Assembly (NCBI GenBank): GCA_016647705.1
Contig: CM028329.1
Coordinates: 61,893,231 to 61,957,230 of the forward strand
DNA from: Eucommia ulmoides
Lineage: Eukaryota > Streptophyta > Magnoliopsida > Garryales > Eucommiaceae
DNA length: 64,000 bases
Direction: 5' to 3'
The position numbers and the translations under genes were made by a program. Position 1 is the stretch's first letter, and every line of letters starts with the position of its first letter. This document shows, piece after piece, positions 1 through 11,520 of the stretch. Below the pieces are notes generated by a model. That model searched no databases, was not told the DNA's origin, and saw nothing but the letters and a program-made list of their open reading frames with translations.

Positions 1-330
1 GTCAAGTAGAATAATTCTTTTGATTTATATAGTGGTTTGGATGTGGGACAAGAATTTAACTCTCATCTTTGAGTGCAATTCTCGGTTTGGCTACGAGGCA
101 GATGTGTAATCCCCCTACTAGCACGGATGATTTGACTACGAGGGAATGAAAGACGAATTCTCATAATCTTGCTTTGATACCATATTAGGAGGTTCCAACT
201 TCAAACCATATGGTGTCAAGTAGTGTAACTCCTTTGACTTAATTTAGTGGTTTGGGCACTCTCATGTTATTGACGCGGAATATGAATCTAGCATAGTGAA
301 TTATTAATATTGATTGACATTTATACTCTT
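1..330. repeat. Tandem pair of a 214-bp dispersed repeat
   Basis: The opening motif gtcaagtag (positions 1 and 215) and the following block ending in agtggtttgg recur with a period of 214 bp. Related copies lie at about 1370-1640 and 39355-39700, where the phrase 'accatat...gtgtcaa...taactctttt' is repeated. There is no coding signal. It is a dispersed non-coding repeat of unknown family, possibly an LTR scrap. Confidence 0.6.
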
Positions 331-362
331 TGGTTGCGTCGAGCAATTCGGGTTGGGTTGTG

Positions 363-421
<59 letters not shown>
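363..421. repeat. (AT)n microsatellite
   Basis: About 29 uninterrupted AT dinucleotides followed by a run of T. Other AT or TA runs lie at about 2811-2835, 12071-12110, 13000-13013, 59117-59152, 60534-60566 and 60710-60735. Confidence 0.95.
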
Positions 422-430
<9 letters not shown>

Positions 431-633
431 TTTTTCTTGTTTCTTGGGTCAGGTTGGGTCAGATGTAAGAATAAATTTATTATTTAACTAATTATGTTGA
501 TTATTTAGTCGTATTTTAGTTTGAACATTGGGGTAGTGCAACTCGGTCAAGCTATAAAGGCATAAAGCGCCATTAATCTAAAAAATAGTTAACCATCTTA
601 TTGACATCGTACTGATTTTTTATACTTCTGCAG

Positions 634-772
634 GTGTGCGGATGACAACCCTTTCCAGCCAACATTCCAGGTTTCGAAAGAGAAGGCCAAGAGCTTGGGC
701 ATCGAGTTTATCCCACTCGAGGTTAGCATTAAGGATACCGTCGAGAGCTTGAAGGAGAAGAAGTTTTTCTAG
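634..772 (+). CDS. Cinnamoyl-CoA-reductase-like / phenylacetaldehyde-reductase-like SDR, last exon only
   Basis: This 139-nt exon follows a pyrimidine-rich tract ending in cag (631-633) and ends at a TAG (770-772). Its translation begins CADDNPF, contains [13 protein letters not shown] and ends in ESLKEKKFF. It matches the last exon of the complete paralogue at 5614-5761, including splice phase. This is the C-terminal part of the extended SDR family that includes CCR-like and phenylacetaldehyde reductases. No matching exon 5 is visible in bases 1-600. Either the preceding intron is longer than 600 bp and the gene runs off the left edge, or this is an isolated duplicated exon. It lies about 1.6 kb upstream of the complete paralogue on the same strand, which suggests a tandem gene pair. 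Confidence 0.8.
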
Positions 773-781
773 AACCTTGGC

Positions 782-905
782 AGCATAGCCAATCTGGTCT
801 GAAATCTTTTAAGATCAGTAATAATAAATGTTGTCTAAATTTGAGCATAGCCAATCTGGTCTGAAATCTTTTAAGATCAGTAATAATAAATGTTGTCTAA
901 ATTTG
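782..905. repeat. Perfect 62-bp tandem duplication in the 3' flank
   Basis: Two identical adjacent 62-bp copies, 782-843 and 844-905, start just after the TAG of the upstream reductase exon. They duplicate part of its probable 3' UTR. Identity by eye is complete, so the event is recent. Confidence 0.95.
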
Positions 906-1829
906 ATGTTCTTAATGTTGTTGTTATTGTTGTTGTTGTAGCTGTTATTATGTAAAAAAGCTTTCAGAATTTGGATTGATTGATGGATTGCAGGGAAGTT
1001 GACTTATTATTATCTATGAACTTCTTTGAAATCTTTATATCAAAGTGAACCCATGTCGCAAACCAATCCCTTTCATCAAACAAAGACTCAAATGGTCGCA
1101 CCTCACGGATGTGTAGAATCAAGCCATCGGAAGGAGTAGTTCCGGATTCAGTCTAATTCCGTATCGATTATAATTTTGGGAAGCAGTACGTGTTGGGTTG
1201 GGTGTTTATATGGACTCTGAGGTTTTTTTAAATGTTATAATTGATTGCTCAAGTTTAATATTTAGAAGGATTGTGTTCATTACTTAACCTTCTAATGGGT
1301 ATATTTTGGTCGTTTTATTATTTCACTAAACTTAAAAGACGGTTTTTCCTGCCAAATATTCATCTAAAATACTAGGAGGTTTCAATATAAAATCATATGG
1401 TGACAAATAGAGTAATTATTTTGAATTATATAGTAGTTTGGGAACTCACAATTATTTCACACGTTGTGGATTCCGGAATGTGTCCCAGTCACTACGAGGA
1501 CGGACACGTGGCTGAGTCCTCAGTGCTAACTCAAGGATGCCCAAAAATACCCTCATCAAGTGTTAAATGGTGTAACTCTTTTGAATTAAATAGTGGGTTG
1601 AGAACTTTCAAGTAATCGATGCAGGACAGAAATTTAATATAAAAACTTGACGAAATATCTCCCTTAGCACGCCAAGTGTTGAATATATTTTATTTTTTAT
1701 TCAAAATTATTAAGAACCTTTTTAATTCTAAGGAATTAATTTTTCAATTACAATTCTCAAGAATTCAGGAATTAACACATTTATCTTTAGTTCTAGGACT
1801 TGAAGGAACATTGAGAATATATATATATA

Positions 1830-2045
1830 TATATGTGTGTGGGGGCGGTAAGATATGTTCAGATCAGTTTACGCGTATATGGACTAATTATTTTACCAGA
1901 CATTCTTAAGAGTGTACTCTCCCACATCGGCCAGGTATATTCAGGATTAAATTCAAGATTTAATTTTCAGACTGTTTTTCAAAAGAGTCGAATCCTGATA
2001 GATAAGAAAAAAGACAACTCTACTTGACAATCGGATTAACACCTC
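1830..2045 (-). repeat. SINE-like dispersed repeat, copy 1
   Basis: About 200 bp aligns with 13020-13240: both share 'ttcaggattaaattcaagatttaatt', then 'cgaatcctga', then 'cggattaacacct' or 'cggactaacacct'. Read on the minus strand, it starts near 'ggtgttaatccg', carries a tRNA-box-B-like 'caggattcga' and ends in an AT-rich tail. That fits a tRNA-derived SINE, but I did not find clean target duplications, so the class is tentative. The rest of 906-2384 holds no gene that I can support. Confidence 0.5.
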
Positions 2046-2384
2046 TTAAAAAAGAGCTAAAAGACAGATTTATTAAACAAAGGAACCCAGCTTACACATG
2101 CGCACCGCATGGACATTATCAGGCTATTTGAATATCAATATCAGCACTACGGAGCTGATGCCCATTTTTGGTTTTAAGCAAATAAAGAAATGGATTGGAC
2201 GATGAAAGATCGTACCATTCTGTATATTTTAGTTGATCGCTTTCGTTGTCTGCAGATAAGGCCAACAGATTAAAGAAATGGGGGAAAAATTAGGGCATCG
2301 ATTTATAATCGGAGGGGGAAGCTCTGTTTGGAAACCGTCAACACGCAGAGGAGGAGAAGGGGATTGACTGAGACCACCTGGAAA

Positions 2385-2517
2385 ATGAGCTTTGCCGGGA
2401 AGAAGACGGTGTGCGTAACCGGGGCGTCCGGCTACGTTGCTTCGTGGCTCGTCAAGTTCTTGCTGCAACGCGGGTATACCGTCAGAGCCACCGTTCGCAA
2501 CCTCAGTCAGTCTCTCC

Positions 2518-2554
<37 letters not shown>

Positions 2555-5500
2555 TAGACTACTAGCTGAAGAAAAAGGGGTCAATTACACTTTACCCTGG
2601 TAGGCCGATTTGCATTTTGTCCTCTAGTAGGGGTGGTAATGGGCCCGGGGCCCGAACAATCCAGTCCTATTTTTATAAGGGTTGGGCTTTGAACCCATGG
2701 GCCTAAGTTTTAGGGTCCGATGAATTTTAGGGCCGGACTTGGACAAGATCAAAATATTTTAGGTCCAGCTTGAAGAATTATTAAAAAAAAATAATAATAA
2801 TAAAAAATGTATATATATATATATATATATATATAAACACATATAAACACACACACACACACATATATATAAACGAATATTCACTAACACATAAACACAT
2901 TCACTAACCCTAGTTACTATTTATTTTTTAAATTAAAAAAAAATTATATGGCTTGGTTTTGGGCTTAGCTTTTTTAATAAGGCCGGGGTTGGGCATGAAA
3001 TTAAGGCACGACCATAGGGCCGGACCGGACTAAGACCTAGCAAATTCTTGTAATACCCTAGTCTAAGTCTGGCCCGAGCCGGCCCATGACCACCCCTATC
3101 CTCTAGTAGTATTTTTAGAGGTAAAGTGACCTAACTACAGGAGGTAAAATGTAATTAACCTAAGAAAAATCATTCCGGGAGAGTTTGACCCTTTCCATTC
3201 ATAAAGTTTTACAATTATTTCACTATGGTCCCTGTAGTTACAATTTGAACACATAACACCCTAAAATTTCGTAATCATCTCACTTCGGTTTGAATCAATA
3301 GCTCTAGTACAATTTTGGACGACAAATAGTCATTTGCCGTGCGCCTAATTATTTTTAAGTCGACTTCATGGGCATGAGAAGGATGAGAAAATTATATAAA
3401 AGGATGGCAAAAAATAGTCAGGTGCATGATAAATGATGCCTAGAATTGTAATGAGAATAATGATTTAGGATTGTAGCGGGATGATTAAGAAACTTTAAGG
3501 TGTGATTATCAAATCAAACTAATATGGACTCAAGTGAGATTTTAGTCAAGCATAGGGGCACAAAGTGTCAAAACCCATCTGCAAACTTCAGTCTTGGTGT
3601 TCCTAGTTTTTGTTGAATTATGAAGCCATGAATATTGATAGCAAGCTTTTTCTTTTTTCTGTAGCTTAGATATCGTGAAGTGCTGATTATATGAACTAAT
3701 TGTATGTTTATCTGATAAATAATGTCCAAATTAGATGATCCAAAGAAGATAGATCATTTAGTTTCTTTGGATGGAGCCAAAGAGAGACTCCAACTGATCA
3801 AAGCTAATCTAATGGAGGAAGGTTCATTTGATGCTGTGGTTGATGGATGTGAGGGCGTTTTCCATACAGCTTCCCCTTTCGCCACCACGGCCGCCGATCC
3901 TCAGGTTCCTCTTCATATCACATCATTTTAACGATATTTCCTTAGATTGTTCTGTAAGATTTTCTAGTATTGATGTTGAATGTTGGTTATGGTAGATAAA
4001 TGTTGGTGTTTAGTCATTTTTTCTGACTGAATTTTGACCAAAATCTCACTTTGGTCCCGATGGTTTCAATTTGAACATTTAACACCTTAAAATTTTCTTA
4101 TCATCCCACTACTGTCGAAGTCATCATCCCCATCACAATTTTGGACAGAAAATAGTCACTTGCCGCGTATGTGATTTCTTTTAAGAGGTTTTATGGGCAT
4201 TTTCGGCGTCCTTTCCCCCTTCCTGTCCAAAATACTCATAAGTATAAATATATTGTAACTTATATGTACATATATACGAGTTTTTTGTAGAATTTTTTTA
4301 AAGGGAAAAGAAAAAGGATGGAAATGCTTTTCAAATCCTCTTAAAAGTAGTTGAGTGCTTAGCAGGTTACGGTTTGTTATACAAAATTGTAATGAAACTA
4401 TTGATTTGGACTTGATCTATGTGTTTATCTAGATCCTGTTCATGGATTAGCGACCATGTGCAAAAGTTCTCTTTGCCTCTGCCATGTAGGGCGGAACATT
4501 ATGCGCGTCTAAGCGAGCCAAAGCGTTATGCACGGCTAAGTAAGTGGGATCATTACAAAATTTTAGGGTGTCTTGTGTTCAAATTAAAATTACATGGAAC
4601 AAAGCGAAATAATGGTTAAATTTTTTATGGTTTTAATGGAGAAGTGCTTGAAAAACAACCAAGTTAAGCAGATTTAATTCGATAAATACTTAATGCATTT
4701 CAGTTTTAAGTGTTAAATTGTGTTATCAGATGGGCTCAAACTTTGGCAATCATTGAGGATTCTAACAGCTTTCATCCTTGTTGCAGGCCGAATTCATAGA
4801 ACCTGCATTGAAGGGAACACTTAATGTTCTTGAATCATGCGCGAAAGCTCCATCTGTCAGAAGAGTGATTTTAACGTCTTCTATAGCAACAGTGGCGCTC
4901 AACGGTCGGCCTTTGACTCCCGATGTAGTGATCAACGAGACTTGGTTTTCCGATCCAGACTTGTGTAAAGATTTGAAGGTTTGGAAGATGATTTCCTTGG
5001 TTATATATGATAGTCTGTGTCTGATCTGAAAAAAAAAAACAAAAAAAAAAACAGAGAAATTGGCATAATTAGTACAAAGACATGTTTTTTTTTGGGTGAT
5101 TTTCAGCTATGGTATGTGCTTTCAAAGACATTGGCCGAGGATGCTGCCTGGAAATTTGTGAAGGAGAAGAACATTGACATGGTTGTACTAAACCCCGGGA
5201 TGATCGTTGGACCGCTCTTGCAGCCTACACTTAACACCAGTTCTGCTGAAATTTTGAACCTTATAAATGGTATATATCATGCTTTGTACACTGTCTCTTT
5301 CTCCCTCTATATATATTATGAATATTGAAAATTCTTGTTTGATTGCAGGGGCGGAAACATACACAAACGCGGCCTACGGATGGGTTGATGTAAAAGATGT
5401 TGCCAATGCACACGTTCAAGCCTATGAAAATCCTTCGGCCAACGGAAGATATATTCTGGTCGAGAGAGTAGCGCATTATTTGGATATTGTGGCGATATTA

Positions 5501-5761
5501 GGGCAACTTTACCCTTCTCTTCATCTTCCTGACAAGTATGTCTTTTTTTATAAACACTTATTAACACGTGCTAGGATTATTTGTTGAAATTTTGTTCGTA
5601 TTTTTTTTTCCAGGTGTGCTGATGAAAACCCTTTGGCATCGAAATACCGAGTGTCGAAGGAGAGAGCAAAGAGTTTGGGCATCGATTACACTCCCCTCGA
5701 ACAAAGTATGAAGGAAACCGTTGAAAGCTTGGTGGAGAAAAAGTTTTTCAGGCACCCGTAA
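2385..5761 (+). CDS. Cinnamoyl-CoA-reductase-like / phenylacetaldehyde-reductase-like NADPH-dependent SDR
   Basis: Six exons: 2385-2505, 3735-3904, 4787-4978, 5107-5269, 5349-5535 and 5614-5761. They splice at GT-AG sites with consistent phases into 326 codons plus TAA, the usual family length. The NADP-binding Rossmann motif [12 protein letters not shown] lies at residues 11-22, a catalytic serine in LTSSIA near 128-129, and the YxxxK pair at Tyr164/Lys168 in LWYVLSK. True lignin CCRs normally carry NWYCYGK here, so this belongs to the CCR-like/phenylacetaldehyde-reductase branch, which reduces aldehydes with NADPH in the cytosol. The start at 2385 was chosen over the in-frame ATG at 2328 because family members begin a few residues before the Rossmann strand. 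Introns 1 and 2 are enlarged by MITEs. All key residues are present. The exact substrate cannot be told. Confidence 0.93.
2507..2560. repeat. (CT)n/(CA)n compound microsatellite at the start of intron 1
   Basis: A run of TC followed by a run of AC lies immediately after the exon-1 donor at 2506-2507. Confidence 0.9.
2628..3098. mobile_element. hAT-type MITE in intron 1 of the reductase gene
   Basis: The 471-bp element is bounded by near-perfect inverted ends: TAGGGGTGGTAATGGGCC on the left, and the reverse complement of GGCCCATGACCACCCCTA on the right (one mismatch in 18). It is flanked by a perfect 8-bp target duplication TCCTCTAG at 2620-2627 and 3099-3106. An 8-bp duplication with a TAGGGGTG-type terminus is diagnostic of hAT elements. 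There is no transposase, so it is non-autonomous. The interior is AT-rich with a small AT/CA microsatellite. Confidence 0.92.
3180..3575. mobile_element. MITE-like repeat in intron 1, related to 8027-8552
   Basis: It shares 'tacaatttgaacacataacaccctaaa', 'caattatttttaag' and the terminus 'gcacaaagtgtcaaaaccc' with the complete copy at 8027-8552. The left end is degraded. Bases 3110-3180 between it and the hAT MITE show nothing else. Confidence 0.65.
4030..4616. mobile_element. MITE-like repeat in intron 2, related to 8027-8552
   Basis: It begins 'gaccaaaatctcactttggtccc' and includes 'caatttgaacatttaacacc' and 'cacttgccgcgta'. Inverted-complement phrases appear near its right side ('ttttagggtgtcttgtgttcaaatt'). 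It is an older, diverged member of the family at 3180-3575 and 8027-8552. Confidence 0.55.
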
Positions 5762-7572
5762 AATGTTAACTTTGAAACTCTATAATTTCTTATGTGCCAA
5801 TTTCAATACAACTCTGAATGGGTTTGGCGCCGTTATAATTGCCTGTTATTTATGAATTCGATGATTATGATTTGAATGTAACGATTCATTACTCTATATT
5901 CAACCAAATTTGCAATATTAATGGGGATTGACCAAGATTTATGAAAGATTTGCCAAACAAGATTTCTATTTCCTATAAATACTATAAGAGAAGCGGGGGG
6001 CGGGGTCGTCGGGCCAGATATGCTGACTAATTCGTTGTCTTTACTCTGCCAAAATATTCTCAGAAAATTTTACTGATTCTCACACCAGAATTGCAATGCC
6101 GATAGACCCACCCACGATTTATTATTTTGCAGGAATCAAAATTTAATGAAAATCATATTTTGGATCCTAAGAAACCATTTTTGACGATCCAATTTTTAGT
6201 ATCATCAATATTTCCGTTACACAATCCAAATTATGGCTTAGAATAAGCCACAATTTGGTCTGTCAAACGGTAATATTATGTGGTTTAGTATCTGTCTCTC
6301 TAAAAACAGTTAGGTCCTACTTATCTTGGACCACAAAATTTTCATCGACAATATATATTTTCTCTGGCCATTCATAATATTATTGTCCGATAGACTGAAC
6401 GGTGATTTATGTGTCTCTCTGTATGAAAAGCAATGTGGTAGTGGTCCTATCCTAGTACTACTTATCATGGATTGTAGACTGCACTCCGCTTACGCCAATT
6501 ATATGTACACTCTTCTTGCAGCCATTTGCTATGTTCACATTGTTAACAGATATCAGGGGGTCTAACATCAATGTGAGATTCAACATGCCCCCTCATGCAC
6601 AAGCCACACTTTGACAAACCACTCGAACGGATATTGAGGGGCCTAAAATTGATGTGGGATTCAAAATGCCCAACATCAGACAAAAGTCATGACTCTAATA
6701 ACATGTATAAACCCAATGGACCTAACTTACTCTCAAAAGGCGCCTTGAAAGAGAAAAAATGTCTCTAAACTTTATATATAGCTCAGGATCAGGTAACACA
6801 AGCGAGGTGGGATTCAACATGCTACTCAGCCTATTCCACGTAATTTTCAACTTTATGCTAAAATTAGTTATAATTCACACACACACAAAAAAATCTTTGG
6901 ATAATACCTTGTTTAAGTATTTAAAAAATAAAAAATAAATTTTTTTAAAAGAAACATCAATTAAAAAAAAATGAATTTAATAAAAAATCAAAAACAAAAA
7001 CATGATTTTAAGTAATTTTTAAAAAAAGTAAAAAATAGTTTTTTTTGTTTTTTAATTTTTATACTATAAGAGATCGATATGAAGGTTGATGTATTAGGGC
7101 TTCTCTATCCATTTTTTCATTCATCTGTTAACAATTGTAAAGTTAAGAGATCGTTTATAGCGATAATACTAAGATATCATTCTACATTATCAAACATGCT
7201 TTTGATTTTTTACTTTTATTGTTTTTAGTAAAAATAAATTTTTTGATAAAATGACTTTTTTAAAAAAAAAGAAAAAATATTTAAAAGAAACGTTACCAAA
7301 TGCGACTCAAGTAATGGTCACATAACTACAGAAATGAGTGGATTGAATCAATCTCTCCAAGAAGTTCTACAATGGAACATGCCCTTTTCTTCCTTTTAAC
7401 ACCATGAATATATTTTACTAAGGTCTTGTTTGGTAGCACATAGTTCGAGTCTTGAAATTGGAATTTAAAATAAACCCGACGCAATTTATTTAGATTTTTT
7501 AATTTTTTTTGCACGCGTTCATTTCTAATTCCAATTCTGAGACCCTGACTATTGTACGTAACCAGACGCTAC
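5762..7572. other. Intergenic DNA between the convergent reductase and coiled-coil genes
   Basis: AT-rich, with no coding signal on either strand. Around 6550-6760 there is a degenerate direct repeat ('ggggtctaacatcaatgtgagattcaacatgcc' and 'ggggcctaaaattgatgtgggattcaaaatgcc'). Around 6950-7290 a poly(A/T)-rich MITE-like stretch resembles 42040-42310 in the beta-glucosidase intron. The two genes point toward each other, so both 3' ends fall here. Confidence 0.6.
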
Positions 7573-10500
7573 CTACAAGTTTTCCTCCTTTCTCAAAGGC
7601 TTCGGGCTATGCAAAGGGAAAACTGCTTTACTCTTCTGCCTCATCAACAGCGGCGACGAATTCCCAATGTCACGGAAAGGTGACCGTTTTCCTCTTCCAT
7701 CGGTGTATTGATTTTCCTTCAGCCGGTGCATCAGCAAACACTTCTCCTTTTCAATCTGTTTGGCAAGGGAAATGGGTGCCAAATCCTTGGTTGGAGTAGA
7801 TAAATATTGCTTTTCCTTTTCCTTTTCCTTCTGTAGTTGTTTGGTTAGAGAAATTGGTGGAAAATCTTCCATTTTCTTTTCTCTCCTCAGCTTTTCCAGC
7901 TCTCCCCTGAGGACTGATAGCTCTTCTTGTAGCTCATTTGCATTGGTTTCGTACTTAAAGGCCTTTCCTTTCCATTCTTCCACCTACAACAAACAAAGGA
8001 TTCAAAACTCTTCATATTTATATTTTGGGATTTTGACACTTTGCACCCCCTAAAGTTTGACCACATTGGTTCCTATCGTTACAATTTGAACACATAGTTC
8101 TCTAAAGTTCCGTAATTATCACACTTCAATCCAAATTGATAACACCATTACAATTTTGACAACAAACATTTAACTGCTGTACAGGCGTACACCCAATTAT
8201 TTTTAAGGGCACTTCCAACCTTGTCTTTCTCCCTTAAAAAATTTCTATAAAATAAATAAATAATATATATATATGTGTGTGTGTGTGTGTGTAGCATACA
8301 TATATATTTTTGAGTATTTGGCTGAGAAGGAGATGGAGAGAAGGAGAAGGCGGGAATTGCCCATAAAACCTCTTAAAAGTAGCTAGGTGCATGGTAGGTG
8401 ACTGTTGTCCGTCCAAAATTGTAATGGGGATAATGATTTGGACTATAGTGGAATGATAAATAAAATGTAACATGTTATATGTTCAAATTGAAACAATGTG
8501 TACCAAAGTGAGATTTTGGTCAAGCTTGAAGGGTGCAAAGTGTCAAAACCCCTAATATTTATACATATTTTGAAGATATCCAACATAAAATTCTATCTAA
8601 AATTTTAAAAAAAATAAAAAAATTGTGACAATAAATAAACAAAAAATAAAGTTGCAAGTCTTACAGTGGAACGAAGGGATTGGATTTTTGTGTCGGCATG
8701 GAGTGCTCGTTCTTCCCAGAAGTTGCGAGACGACTGTAATTCCTCCATCTCCTCTCTAACCTGCCCCAACATCTCTTGCATCTGTGACCATTGCTCTGTC
8801 TCCGCCCTCACTTGCTCTACAATCTTCCTCAGCACGGCTTTACATCGTCCTGAGCATTTGTTTTCTTCTAGAATAATTGATTCCTGTCAGCGATAGATCC
8901 AAAAAATTCGTTGAGAGATGGCTAAATTTTTCAAAAATTAAGGGATGTGGGCGTGAGTTGCCCTTATCCTTTAATAGTTTCGCCACTGATTTCTATAAGA
9001 AAAACCAACAGAAAAAAACAAAAACAAAAACAAAAACGTAATTTAAAAAGCTAAGGGTGGTCCAAGAATTGTCTTATCTACTCTTCTCTTGCAATTATTT
9101 TTTATATGATTGAATTTAAACAAGGGTGTGGACTCTAAGTAGGACAAAGAGCTCCCTGACAAAGCATTCAGGCTGCTTGTTTTTCAAATTATACCATTAG
9201 AAACCTAAAAATTTCATCAAAAATAGCATGACTAATACCGAATTATCGGTAGATATTGATGAAAAACGATAAAAGATAGAAAAAAAGATTGGAAATTTTG
9301 CCTGATAACGGTGTCGGGTGGTGGAGGGATCAAGAAATACTTGAGTTCTCTTCGCTGTCGAAGCAGAACCGGCAACTGAAGTATTGGCTATAGTAGTAGT
9401 GGGAGATAGCATAGACCCATATTCCTCCTCCATACTCTCTGCCATTATTCCCTTTGACAGTCCCTCCATTTTCATTCTCAGAACCTCCATTTGCACATTC
9501 TTTGGTTTGTTTGTTTTTAAACAAGAAAAATACATACACAATTGAAAAAGGAAATAAGTTTTGTTGTACGAGTCTGAGCGCTGTTTGAGAATACTGAAAA
9601 TTAAGTACTGAAAACTTATAAAAGGAATATACCAAAAAATATATAGGAAAAATGAGAATTTTTGTATATTTATATTTGAAAGAGGATCTATACATCTCTT
9701 TATAAAGCTTAAAGAAGAGATTAAATTAAGAAAATAAATCATAACAAAAATCTTAAAAAAAATTAAGGGTATTTTATCATGGACCCCAAGACTCATTACT
9801 AATTCATTCTTATACCCATGTAGCTATTTAACTTTAGAGAAAAATCCGATTGACATATTGTAATTATTTATTGTATAGAAACATTTACATCCTTCATTCA
9901 TTATGTTGATGTTGATATTGTTGCTGTACAATAATATTTGCATATCTCCGTTCATTATATTGTTATTAATATTGTTGTTGGGTAGTAACATTTATATCTC
10001 CTCATTTATTATATTGCAATTGATGTAGTGAGAGAATATGTATTTGGGTTTATTTTAAATAATAAATATATAGGTGATATTTTCTCAATACGGACTTGTA
10101 TGTAGTGACCCATTTTAATTTTAATTGTAAAAGTGAAGTTCTCTTTAATTTTTCCAAAAAATAAATAATCAACATGAACTATATAAAGTAGATATTCTAA
10201 CTAAACAATGAATAACGTATTGATGGAAATATTAAAAATTGCAACACTTATAAATGTTGAATTTTAAGAGATGAATATATTAAATATTTATTCTCTTAAT
10301 ATTTTTAGCTTCAAAAGAATTATCTTTATCAATTTTTTGTACTTAAAATAATTTTTACAACTTTCTTTTTCTAAAATATTTTCTCTCTATAACTTTCTCT
10401 CTCTTCTCAATTTACTGCTTTCTCTATTTAAAATGGTTTATATATAATTTTTTTTTTTGCAAAAATTTATAATATTGACGTTAAATGTTGGTTATGATAT

Positions 10501-11520
10501 GTTTGATGATTTTGAGTGAGAAGTGTTATCAAAGGGTAGTTAATGCATTCAATTTTTAGTGTTGAAACGCATTTATCAACCGAGCCGTGACTCTATGATG
10601 AATCAAAATGCAGAAGGAAAATGAAAACATGATACTTACATTGCTGAACTTATTGTTGTTGCTTCTGCAATTCGAAATGAAGCTTTCCTTGTCGATTTCA
10701 TGGTTCGTTGTCGCCGGAATCGTGTTCGTGCCCTCATCGGATAACTCTCCGAGCTTCTCTAACTGCAGCTGCAATAGAGAGGCTTGTCTGTCAAAGTTCC
10801 TGCATTTTCTAGCCCTGTAATCTTTAATTTCTGAGCTCCTCTGTAATTCCTCCAGTTTCTCTCCCAAATCTTCTATTTCTTCCTCCAATACCGCACTCAC
10901 ATTCTTTCCTTCATATATTTTCTTTCTTCCCTGCAACTCAATCAGCAAATTAGCACCATTAAAAACAAACCCATGTTTAAATTCTTCAAAAGAGTGAAGA
11001 AATTATTCATTTTTCTTCCCATTTTAGTAGATTCAGACATACCCAGAAGCATCATGGAGATGGAAAGATGGAGACTTACAGAAACCAGAGTTTGAACAGC
11101 TGATCTCAGAGTTCTTTCCATCTGAACTCTGTTTCTCTCCAGCTTCTTCAGAGCGAACTCTCTCTCCATCCTCAAGAAATTACATTCAGCCCTCAAAATC
11201 TCCGCCTGGAACCGCCATGTCTCCTCCACAAACTCATTACCGCTCTTTCCACATTCCTCTTCTTCTTCATTCACTCTCTCTCTCCTCTCGCCGGAGTTCA
11301 GTAGAACCACCGGAATGGTCCTGGAAAAAGCCCTTTCTTGATCGAACAGTGACTCGAGCTTACCTCTGTAGTAGTCGCGGCGGTAGTCGGAGGAGATGGG
11401 TCGTCTTCTGGGTTGTTTCCGGCGGAGGCGCCGGGGAAGGTTGAGGATTTTGGGGCTTGGAGGCGGCGGTGGCGCCGGGTGCCATTTGATTCTCCTTGTT
11501 TTTGTCGAAGTTGTCGACAT
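7573..11520 (-). CDS. Plant coiled-coil protein, similar to the At1g11690/BRANCHLESS TRICHOME-related family
   Basis: Five minus-strand exons: 11080-11520, 10640-10930, 9302-9499, 8665-8883 and 7573-7983, all phase 0, total 519 codons plus TAG. The N-terminus is basic and proline-rich (IKWHPAPPPPPSPKILNLP, then RRLRRKQPRRR). A GKLESLFDQE motif follows, then long charged heptad-rich stretches (FLRMEREFALKKLE; LEEEIEDLGEKLEELQ; IVEQVRAETEQWSQMQ; ELQEELSVLRGELEKLRREKK) that predict coiled coils through most of the protein. There is no signal peptide or membrane segment. From memory it resembles a plant family annotated as USO1-like or BRANCHLESS-TRICHOME-like, so the family assignment is moderate. 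Intron 3 seems to use a GC donor (CAG|GCAAAA). An upstream in-frame GT donor (CAA|GTATTT) is the alternative and would shorten exon 3. The exon-3 acceptor has a weak pyrimidine tract. Confidence 0.82.
8027..8552. mobile_element. MITE with long terminal inverted repeats in the coiled-coil gene intron
   Basis: The left end reads GGGATTTTGACACTTTGCAC and continues ccccctaaagtttgacca. The right end, reverse-complemented, reads GGGGTTTTGACACTTTGCAC and continues ccttcaagcttgacca. This gives inverted ends of about 37 bp. The element lies in intron 4, between the exons at 7573-7983 and 8665-8883. It has no coding capacity. Flanking target duplications are not clean, so the superfamily is uncertain. 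Related copies lie in both large introns of the reductase gene. Confidence 0.85.

Noticed and set aside
1397-2027. Small frames at 1.4-2.0 kb
   Set aside because: They overlap dispersed repeats and a TA microsatellite. There is no family match and no splice context.
2328-2384. Upstream in-frame ATG as the start of the reductase
   Set aside because: It would add a 19-residue arginine-rich extension that family members lack. The ATG at 2385 puts the Rossmann strand at the usual distance from the N-terminus.
9197-9796. Single long minus-strand frame as one exon
   Set aside because: Only 9302-9499 shows family-like, coding-like sequence with usable splice sites. The flanks are hydrophobic, AT-driven translation.
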